A stretch of DNA of 64,000 bases from an uncultured Oscillospiraceae bacterium. GTDB lineage: Bacteria; Bacillota; Clostridia; Oscillospirales; Ruminococcaceae. The stretch is taken from the NCBI GenBank assembly GCA_900539195.1, contig UQBC01000011.1, forward strand, positions 6,071 through 70,070, written 5' to 3'. Of the stretch, positions 7,734-13,761 are shown in pieces; the first letter of the stretch is position 1; every line of letters begins with the position of its first letter. The position numbers and the translations under genes are program-made. The notes beneath the pieces were generated by a model. That model was not told the origin of the DNA, made no database searches, and saw only the letters and a program-made list of their open reading frames with translations.

Positions 7734-8780
7734 ATGAGAAAATTTGATTATTCTTTTTTGGATAACGGTTTGTTGCCGGCAAACCTCGTTAATCTTACTT
7801 CAAATATTACCGCACTGAAAACAATGGCGGGAGTTCGCAAAGATGAATATATGCAGATCTTTACCAAGCTCGAAGCTGTAGCAAAGATACAGTCAATAAA
7901 AAGTTCCAATGCTATCGAGGGCATAGTAACCAGCGATGAGCGTATCGCTGAGATCGTCAGACAAAACAGCGCACCTTTGAATCACAACGAGGCGGAGATC
8001 GCCGGGTACAGGGACGCACTCGATGAAATACACCGGGGTTATGAGTATATTGATTTTCGACAGAGTGACATTCTGCGACTGCACGAAACGATGATGAGCT
8101 TTGCCGAATATGAGTATGGCGGTCAATATAAGACTGATGATAATGTGATTCTGGAAATCGATAATGATGGGAACAGGCGTGTGCGATTTCGTCCGATACC
8201 CGCAAGCGAAACGGCAGAAGCTATGGAACAGTTGGAGCTTGCCTATATGGACGCACGGAGTAACTCGAATATCAATCAGCTTCTTTTAATACCATGTGTC
8301 ATTCTTGATTTTCTGTGTATACACCCGTTCCGTGACGGCAATGGCAGAATGTCGCGTCTGTTATCTTTGCTTTTGCTATATAAAAACGGATTTGACGCAG
8401 GTAAATATGTATCGTTTGAAGAACAGATCAACAATTATAAATTTCATTATTATGAAGATTTACGGAAATCTTCTGTAGATTGGAACACTAACGAAAACAC
8501 TTATTTCCCGTTTGTCGAAAATTTTCTTTCGACATTATATATGTGTTATAAGGAACTTGACCGGCGCTTTGCGGTGGTACACGGAAAGAAAATTACAAAA
8601 AAGGCGCGTATCGAAGCAACGGTACTGAAGAGTCTGACGCCTTTGTCAAAGGCTGAGATCTGCAAAATTCTTCCCGATGTCAGCGCTACAACGGTCGAAG
8701 CTGTACTCGGTGCAATGGTCAGAACAGGATCGGTAAAACGGATCGGTGCGGGACGGGGGACGAGGTATATTAAGGGGTGA
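7734..8780 (+). CDS. Fic family protein (adenylyltransferase-type, self-inhibited class)
   Basis: 348 residues. An N-terminal Fic_N region is followed by the inhibitory motif SSNAIEG at 57-63, whose Glu in class II Fic proteins blocks ATP binding. The Fic core has the catalytic HPFRDGNGR at 197-205 with the active His and the phosphate-binding Gly-Asn-Gly-Arg. The last 70 residues (KKARIEATVLKSL.. to the end) look like a winged helix for DNA binding. The family transfers AMP, or sometimes another nucleotide moiety, to target proteins; the target here is unknown. The ATG at 7734 follows AGAAAGG; an earlier ATG at 7713 lies inside the operator palindrome and lacks a ribosome site. The palindrome over the promoter suggests autoregulation. 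Confidence 0.93.
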   Translation: MRKFDYSFLDNGLLPANLVNLTSNITALKTMAGVRKDEYMQIFTKLEAVAKIQSIKSSNAIEGIVTSDERIAEIVRQNSAPLNHNEAEIAGYRDALDEIHRGYEYIDFRQSDILRLHETMMSFAEYEYGGQYKTDDNVILEIDNDGNRRVRFRPIPASETAEAMEQLELAYMDARSNSNINQLLLIPCVILDFLCIHPFRDGNGRMSRLLSLLLLYKNGFDAGKYVSFEEQINNYKFHYYEDLRKSSVDWNTNENTYFPFVENFLSTLYMCYKELDRRFAVVHGKKITKKARIEATVLKSLTPLSKAEICKILPDVSATTVEAVLGAMVRTGSVKRIGAGRGTRYIKG

Positions 8781-8810
8781 GGTTCTCCCTTCCGCCGCAC
8801 CAAAAAAATA

Positions 8811-8846
8811 GCCCCGCTCGTTGAGTGGGCGAAAGTGTGGCGGGGC
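8811..8846. repeat. Outer hairpin at the start of the nested repeat array
   Basis: GCCCCGC at 8811-8817 pairs with GCGGGGC at 8840-8846. It follows the end of fic by 30 nt and could act as a weak terminator, although no U tract follows. Confidence 0.4.
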
Positions 8847-8854
8847 GTCGAATC

Positions 8855-9040
8855 GCGGTCGTTGGGGTCGGCGCGTCCTTGCGCCGACTCTGTGCGACCG
8901 CTATCGTGCATCCTTTGCACGTTTATGAACGCTCTGTGGGCTTTGCGTCCTTGCCTCGTCAGCCATTAGTGTCGCTGCTTCCTGCAGCGACTAAGTGTGG
9001 CTGACTTTAAGCATCCGTGCTTAAAGCCTTTGGGCGTTCA
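8855..9040. repeat. Nested hairpin repeat, unit A
   Basis: A branched set of inverted repeats. GCGGTCG/CGACCGC (8855-8901) encloses GTCGGCGC/GCGCCGAC (8867-8888), followed by CGTGCA/TGCACG. Then ATGAACGC/GCGTTCAT spans about 8925-9040 and encloses GTCAGCC/GGCTGAC, TCGCTGC/GCAGCGA and TTTAAGCA/TGCTTAAA. Hairpin loops repeatedly read TCCG, TCCT or TCCTT. It is non-coding; open frames across it are fortuitous. Confidence 0.7.
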
Positions 9041-9154
9041 TTTTATAAGGCATCCGTGCCTTACCCGCGCTGTGCGAGTTCGCCCCTCAACACCAAAAAA
9101 GCAGGGCTATGCCTGTTTGTGGTAGTGGAAGTGGGGCGGGGTTGTCGAATCGTG

Positions 9155-9267
9155 CTTGCTCTGTTGGTTTCGCATCCGTGCCTCGTCAGCCGTTTGGGTT
9201 GCCACATCGTGTGGCAACTAAGTGCGGCTGACTTTAAGCATCCTTGCTTAAAACTTTGGGCAAGCAC
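9155..9267. repeat. Nested hairpin repeat, unit B
   Basis: Same branching plan as 8925-9040 but with different stems. The outer stem is GTGCTTGC/GCAAGCAC, the conserved middle stem GTCAGCC/GGCTGAC, the inner stem TTGCCACA/TGTGGCAA, then TTTAAGCA/TGCTTAAA. The internal-loop words TCTGTTGG and TTTGGG are kept while both strands of the variable stems change together. Confidence 0.7.
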
Positions 9268-9287
9268 TATCACGCATCCTTGCGTTT

Positions 9288-9403
9288 GCGGTCGTTGGGG
9301 TCGGCGCGTCCTTGCGCCGACTCTGTGCGACCGCTATCGTACATCCTTTGCACGTTTATGAACGCTCTGTTGGTTTCGCATCGTGCGAAACTCTGGGCGT
9401 TCA
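9288..9403. repeat. Nested hairpin repeat, unit C (direct repeat of 8855-8936)
   Basis: 9288-9368 repeats 8855-8935 almost base for base (offset 433, one clear difference at 9341). It continues into a short version in which ATGAACGC/GCGTTCAT encloses only GTTTCGCA/TGCGAAAC. AAGGCA/TGCCTT near 9409-9424 follows, as also near 9050. Confidence 0.7.
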
Positions 9404-9457
9404 TTTTATAAGGCATCCGTGCCTTACCCGCACAGTGCGAGTTTGCCCCCCCAGCAC

Positions 9458-9501
9458 AAAAAAGCAGGGCTGTGCCTGTTTAGGCATAGCCCTGCTTTTT
9501 T
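9458..9501 (-). terminator. Terminator of tRNA-Leu
   Basis: AAAAAAGCAGGGCT (9458-9471) pairs perfectly with AGCCCTGCTTTTTT (9488-9501) around an inner TGCCT/AGGCA hairpin, directly behind the tRNA 3' CCA. It is symmetric, so it could also stop plus-strand transcripts. One half (AAAAAAGCAGGGCT) is duplicated near 9094-9110. Confidence 0.9.
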
Positions 9502-9587
9502 GGTGCCGATGGCGGGGGTCGAACCCGCACGGTATTGCTACCAACGGATTTTGAGTCCGTCACGTCTGCCAATTCCATCACATCGGC
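9501..9587 (-). tRNA. tRNA-Leu (anticodon CAA)
   Basis: 87 nt including an encoded CCA. The acceptor stem is GCCGATG/CATCGGC and the T-loop is GGTTCGACCCC-like. The long variable arm (TTGGTAGCAATACCG) marks a class II tRNA. The anticodon loop CTCAAAA at 9555-9549 gives CAA, which reads UUG. Confidence 0.95.
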
Positions 9588-9646
9588 TTATATTGTCTTT
9601 GTGAAAGCACACTATATCACAATAATAACGATTTCACAGTTCGATT

Positions 9647-9675
9647 ATTATATCATAGCAGAAAAATATTGTCAA
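9647..9675 (-). promoter_or_regulatory. Promoter of tRNA-Leu
   Basis: TTGACA at 9675-9670 and TATAAT at 9652-9647 with a 17-bp spacer, about 60 nt before the tRNA 5' end. Confidence 0.85.
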
Positions 9676-9726
9676 TAGATTTTCACCATTTTTTAAAATA
9701 GTTTAGTGTTTTTTTATAAAAAGCAC

Positions 9727-9755
9727 TTGACAATTTGTTGAAAATGCCTTAAAAT
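9727..9755 (+). promoter_or_regulatory. Promoter of rny
   Basis: TTGACA at 9727-9732 and TAAAAT at 9750-9755 with a 17-bp spacer. The leader to rny is about 190 nt and holds several short inverted repeats of no recognised class. Confidence 0.75.
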
Positions 9756-9950
9756 TATTATTGAGTAAATATCTATTATAACTCAGGAAATCTGTCTGTC
9801 AACAGTAAATCTTAAAGGAAAGACAGTCGGAAATCCGCTTATTTTACATATATACAATTAAATGTTGAAATGTAAAATCAGCCGTGCAGGCGCTTATGCA
9901 ATTTTGCGGCGGCATGACGCGGCAATTCAGAAAAGGAGGAACGCTAACCC

Positions 9951-11549
9951 ATGGATGTGTGGCTTGCAGTTACACTCTGTGCGGCGGCATTCGTAGTCGG
10001 AGCAGCGATATTCGGTTTTGTAATGTACAAAATGGGTATCGAGCATAGAAAAAAGACGGCAGAAGCGCAGATAGAATCTGCCGAAAAAGAAGCAAGCAGG
10101 ATAGTATCCGAAGCTAACGAAAAAGCTCAGGCGACAAAGAAAACCGCACTGGTTGAGGCTAAAGACGAGATCTTTAAACTCAAAGAGAACAACGAAAAAG
10201 AAATCCAGAGACTGAAAAACGAAACCGACAGGGAACTCAAGGAACGCAGAGCGGAGGTAACACGCTCTGAAAGAAGACTTCAGCAGAAAGAGGAGAATCT
10301 CGACAAGAAGAACGATAAGATCGAACGACTTGAAGAACAGCTCCAGAACAAGAACAAAAAGGCTGAAGAAAAGCTGGCAGAAGCCGAGGCTATCAAGAAA
10401 AGCCAGATGGATATACTTGAAAAGATATCCGGCTTTACTATAGACCAGGCTAAGGAACATCTGTTGAGTATGCTTGACAGTGAGCTTACTCACGAAAAGG
10501 CTGTAAAGATCACAGCTTATGAACAGCGTCTTAAGGACGAATGTGACGAAAAAGCAAGACAGTATATTTCGCTTGCAATTTCAAGACTTGCCGCAGATAC
10601 GGTATCTGAAGTTGCGGTATCTGTAGTACCTCTGCCGAACGATGAAATGAAGGGCAGGATCATCGGACGTGAAGGTCGTAATATCCGTGCACTTGAACAG
10701 CTCACGGGCGTTGACCTTATCATTGACGATACCCCCGAGGCTATCACGCTCTCATGCCATGACCATGTAAGACGTGAGATAGCAAGAATAGCGCTTGAAA
10801 AGCTTATTCAGGACGGACGTATCCATCCTACAAGAATTGAAGAAACGGTTGAAAAGGCAAGACGTGAGGTTGAGCTCAAGATCAAGCAGGAGGGAGAGCG
10901 TGCCGTTATGGAAACCAATGTCAACGGCTTGCACCATGAGCTTGTAAGACTTATCGGTCGTCTTTACTACCGTACTTCTTACCGTCAGAATGTACTTAAC
11001 CATTCGATCGAGGTTGCACACCTCGCAGGTATTATGGCAAGCGAGCTTGGCGTTGACGCAACACTTGCAAGAAGAGCAGGTCTTCTGCACGACATCGGTA
11101 AGGCTCTTAACCATGAGATCGAAGGCTCACACGTTCAGATAGGTGTTGATGTCTGCCGTAAGTATAAGGAAAGTCCCGAAGTTATCCACGCTATTGAGGC
11201 TCACCACGGTGATGTTGAGATACACTCTGTTATCGCCGCTCTTGTACAGGCAGCCGACGCCATAAGCGCCGCTCGTCCCGCCGCAAGAAGCGAGAACTAT
11301 GAGAACTACATCAAGCGCTTACAGAAGCTTGAAGAGATATGCAGTTCTTATAACGGCGTTGAAAAGTCATTTGCTATCCAGGCAGGTCGTGAGGTAAGAA
11401 TCATGATCAAGCCCGAACAGGTAAATGATGATAAGATGGTAGTTCTGGCAAGAGAGATTTCTCAGCGTATCGAAAACGAGATGGAATATCCCGGTCAGAT
11501 AAAGGTACATCTTATAAGAGAAAGCAGAGCTATAGATTACGCAAAATAA
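9951..11549 (+). CDS. rny: Ribonuclease Y
   Basis: 532-residue membrane-anchored endoribonuclease that starts mRNA decay in Firmicutes. Order: one N-terminal membrane helix (residues 5-26), a long charged coiled coil (about 30-150), a KH RNA-binding domain with GRIIGREGRN at 235-244, and an HD phosphohydrolase domain with the metal motif LLHDIGK around 378-384. A conserved C-terminal region closes the protein. The length equals that of known Rny proteins. The ATG follows AAAAGGAGG. The gene has its own promoter and is followed by a terminator that overlaps the leader of the next gene. Confidence 0.98.
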   Translation: MDVWLAVTLCAAAFVVGAAIFGFVMYKMGIEHRKKTAEAQIESAEKEASRIVSEANEKAQATKKTALVEAKDEIFKLKENNEKEIQRLKNETDRELKERRAEVTRSERRLQQKEENLDKKNDKIERLEEQLQNKNKKAEEKLAEAEAIKKSQMDILEKISGFTIDQAKEHLLSMLDSELTHEKAVKITAYEQRLKDECDEKARQYISLAISRLAADTVSEVAVSVVPLPNDEMKGRIIGREGRNIRALEQLTGVDLIIDDTPEAITLSCHDHVRREIARIALEKLIQDGRIHPTRIEETVEKARREVELKIKQEGERAVMETNVNGLHHELVRLIGRLYYRTSYRQNVLNHSIEVAHLAGIMASELGVDATLARRAGLLHDIGKALNHEIEGSHVQIGVDVCRKYKESPEVIHAIEAHHGDVEIHSVIAALVQAADAISAARPAARSENYENYIKRLQKLEEICSSYNGVEKSFAIQAGREVRIMIKPEQVNDDKMVVLAREISQRIENEMEYPGQIKVHLIRESRAIDYAK

Positions 11550-11562
11550 GTCATAAACCTAC

Positions 11563-11600
11563 AGGAGCTGTTGCATAGATTTATGTGACAGCTCCTTTTG
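11563..11600 (+). terminator. Terminator after rny
   Basis: AGGAGCTGT at 11563-11571 pairs with ACAGCTCCT at 11588-11596 and is followed by TTTTG. It lies only 20 nt before the cellulase start, so some read-through may feed that gene. Confidence 0.75.
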
Positions 11601-11617
11601 TACAAAGAGGTATTCTT

Positions 11618-12877
11618 ATGAAAAAGAGATTAACGGCAATACTTACGGCAGTGGCGCTTATGCTGACAGGCTGTGCGGGAAATGTCACGTCGGGAACGGA
11701 AAGTCAGCCGGCGTCGGACGTTCAGAGCGGTATTTCGGATAACGAAAGCAGTGACACTGCGTCTGTACCCGAAAACGACGCTTCACGCTATGAGATAATC
11801 ACAGCAACAGAAATGGCTGAAAAAATGGGGCTAGGCATAAGCCTCGGCAACACTATGGAAGCGTATGAGTCTACCGATTGCGAGAAGATGTCTTACGAAT
11901 GGATTCCCGTTGTCGGCGGGAACGAACCGCAGGACTATGAAACCTGCTGGGGAGCGGATGTAACAACGCAGGAAATAATAGACGGTATGAAGGCGGAAGG
12001 CTTCAACACGGTTCGTATTCCTGTGTTCTGGGGCAATATGATGGAAAATGACGGTACATATACGATAAACAAGGAATACCTTAAAAGAGTTAAGGAGATT
12101 GTTGATTACTGCGAAAAGGCAGGCGTATATTCCGTTATCAATATCCACCACTTTGACGAGTTCATCATAAGAAGAAACGACCTAGACAAGTGCAAGGAGA
12201 TATTCACTCATCTGTGGACGCAGATAGCAGAATACTTTGCGGATTATCCTTATACGCTTGTTTTTGAGGGATATAACGAATATCTCGGCGGCGATCAGTT
12301 TGATTCAAACGGTAATCTCAAGGCACAGTCCGAAACCAACGCATACAAAATGACAAACACGCTCAATCAGGCTTTTGTAGACGCAGTAAGAAGCACAGGC
12401 GGATATAACGCTCAGCGTGTGCTTATAGTTTCGGGTTACTGGACAAATATCGACAAGACGACCTCGGCAAGATTTACTATGCCGGAGGACCTTGTAAACG
12501 ACCGCCTTATGGTATCCGTTCACTATGTTGATAATTCAATGTACTGGGCGAACAAGATAGGCGGTGAGGAATGGCTGAAATATATCGACAGCCAGTGCGC
12601 TGAGCTCAAGGACGCTTTCCTCGATAATGATATCCCCGTTTTTATGGGCGAAACAACATCGACTTATTCCGAAAGCAACTTTGCAAAGGACGCAGAATAC
12701 ACTGATTCTTCCGAGTGCCTTTCAATCGTGCTGGGAAAACTCACAGACCTCGGAATCGTTCCCGTTATATGGGACACCAACAGTCACTTCTATTCGAGGA
12801 CTACATATAAGATAGTAAACAGTTCAGACAGAAAAGTTATACGGGAATACGCTGATAAACTGAAAGCAGAACAATAA
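11618..12877 (+). CDS. Secreted glycoside hydrolase family 5 lipoprotein (endoglucanase-like)
   Basis: 419 residues. The signal peptide ends in the lipobox LTGC (Cys19), so the enzyme should be tethered to the outer face of the membrane. A short Ser/Asp-rich linker (20-55) leads into a GH5 barrel. GISLGNTMEA is the start strand, FNTVRIPVFWG holds the conserved Arg, and FEGYNEYLG (Asn220-Glu221) carries the acid/base. VHYVDN and FMGETTS carry His and the nucleophile Glu345. GH5 enzymes cleave beta-1,4 glucans or mannans; the substrate is not certain. The ATG at 11618 follows AAAGAGG and opens a typical signal peptide, unlike the upstream in-frame start at 11585. Confidence 0.92.
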   Translation: MKKRLTAILTAVALMLTGCAGNVTSGTESQPASDVQSGISDNESSDTASVPENDASRYEIITATEMAEKMGLGISLGNTMEAYESTDCEKMSYEWIPVVGGNEPQDYETCWGADVTTQEIIDGMKAEGFNTVRIPVFWGNMMENDGTYTINKEYLKRVKEIVDYCEKAGVYSVINIHHFDEFIIRRNDLDKCKEIFTHLWTQIAEYFADYPYTLVFEGYNEYLGGDQFDSNGNLKAQSETNAYKMTNTLNQAFVDAVRSTGGYNAQRVLIVSGYWTNIDKTTSARFTMPEDLVNDRLMVSVHYVDNSMYWANKIGGEEWLKYIDSQCAELKDAFLDNDIPVFMGETTSTYSESNFAKDAEYTDSSECLSIVLGKLTDLGIVPVIWDTNSHFYSRTTYKIVNSSDRKVIREYADKLKAEQ

Positions 12878-12882
12878 GAACG

Positions 12883-12908
12883 AGCCGCGGAATCACCGCG
12901 GCTTTTCC
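12883..12908 (+). terminator. Terminator after the GH5 gene
   Basis: AGCCGCGG/CCGCGGCT around AATCA, followed by TTTCC. Confidence 0.85.
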
Positions 12909-12985
12909 TTTATCTTCATTGGTTTCCTCTCACTGTAATTACAACACCTGTAAATTGCATTTCGGGAAAATACACAAATCGAGAA

Positions 12986-13161
12986 TTAGATTTACCTAAC
13001 AAATTGAGTTAGAATAAACAAACTTTTTGCAAACTGCGTCAGCATATTCGATTTTGCTTGACAAACCGCCTGCTGTTGAGTAAAATGTTTTTTGTTAGCA
13101 AGTGCTAACTTTTTATTTAATAGTTAGGTTAGCATCTTCTAATTCGATTAGCGGTTGCTAA
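12986..13161. promoter_or_regulatory. Array of TTAG-N6-CTAA operators in the feo control region
   Basis: Four exact matches to TTAG-N6-CTAA: 12986-12999, 13095-13108 (inside the perfect GTTAGCAAGTGCTAAC), 13129-13142 and 13148-13161. A weaker GTTAGTGCTGAC lies at 13166-13177. The second site sits on the expected transcription start. The spacing and position fit a repressor of the DtxR/IdeR metal-dependent kind, whose known box also contains TTAG and CTAA arms; the regulator itself is not in the window. Confidence 0.7.
13058..13086 (+). promoter_or_regulatory. Promoter of the feo operon
   Basis: TTGACA at 13058-13063 and TAAAAT at 13081-13086 with a 17-bp spacer, start expected near 13093, directly at an operator palindrome. 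Confidence 0.85.
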
Positions 13162-13207
13162 TATGGTTAGTGCTGACTATGGAGAACAAAAGAGAGGATG
13201 ACATTTT

Positions 13208-13420
13208 ATGATGCCGCTTGTACTCGCATCTGAAGGCGAAGAAAACATTATAAAGAAAATCGGCGGAAGCGCTGAGGTAAAGAAACATCTTGAAAACTTA
13301 GGCTTTGTTGTCGGCGGTAACGTAAAGGTTGTTACGACCGTAAACGGAAACCTTATCGTAAACGTAAAAGAAGCAAGGGTTGCGATAAGCAAGGAAATGG
13401 CACAAAGGATCATGATATGA
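13208..13420 (+). CDS. feoA: FeoA domain protein 1
   Basis: 70-residue SH3-like FeoA protein, a cytoplasmic partner of the FeoB ferrous iron channel. The core HLENLGFVVGGNVKVVTTVNGNLIVNVKEARVAISKEMA follows the FeoA pattern (small beta barrel ending in the R(V)A(I) segment). First gene of the feo operon, 25 nt upstream of a second feoA. Two FeoA genes in tandem are common in Clostridia. The start follows AGAGAGGATG. Confidence 0.93.
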   Translation: MMPLVLASEGEENIIKKIGGSAEVKKHLENLGFVVGGNVKVVTTVNGNLIVNVKEARVAISKEMAQRIMI

Positions 13421-13445
13421 TTCTTATGATAGAGGAGGATAACTG

Positions 13446-13667
13446 ATGAAGACTTTAAGACAGGCGACTGTCGGCGAAACCGTCAAGGTGGTCAAGCTGC
13501 ACGGTGAGGGCGCAATCAAGCGCAGAATTATGGATATGGGACTTACAAAGGGCGTAGAAGTATATGTCCGTAAGGTAGCTCCCTTAGGCGACCCCGTTGA
13601 AGTAACTGTAAGAGGCTATGAGCTTTCGCTCAGAAAAGCTGACGCCGAAATGGTAGAGGTTGAATAA
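13446..13667 (+). CDS. feoA: FeoA domain protein 2
   Basis: 73-residue second FeoA protein with the textbook core RRIMDMGLTKGVEVYVRKVAPLGDPVEVTVRGYELSLRKADAEMVEVE. Here GDP-EV-RGY-LSLRK is the family signature, more canonical than in the first copy. Preceded by AGAGGAGG. It probably docks on FeoB and tunes its activity. Confidence 0.95.
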   Translation: MKTLRQATVGETVKVVKLHGEGAIKRRIMDMGLTKGVEVYVRKVAPLGDPVEVTVRGYELSLRKADAEMVEVE

Positions 13668-13710
13668 TCTCTGCGTTTCAACAATTTGATCAGGTAATAA
13701 ACTTAAAAGG

Positions 13711-13724
13711 TTAGTGAAAGCTAA
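13711..13724. promoter_or_regulatory. Fifth TTAG-N6-CTAA site, before feoB
   Basis: TTAGTGAAAGCTAA at 13711-13724, about 40 nt before the feoB start and inside the transcript from the main promoter. It may block elongation or an internal start. Confidence 0.45.
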
Positions 13725-13761
13725 GACTTTTATGGCTTTATGAAAGAGAGGAATTATTCCG

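Noticed and set aside
9017..9604. Open frames of 70-114 codons across the hairpin repeats
   Set aside because: They translate the repeat units themselves, have no ribosome sites, run into the tRNA on either strand, and repeat the same odd peptide words wherever the repeat occurs.
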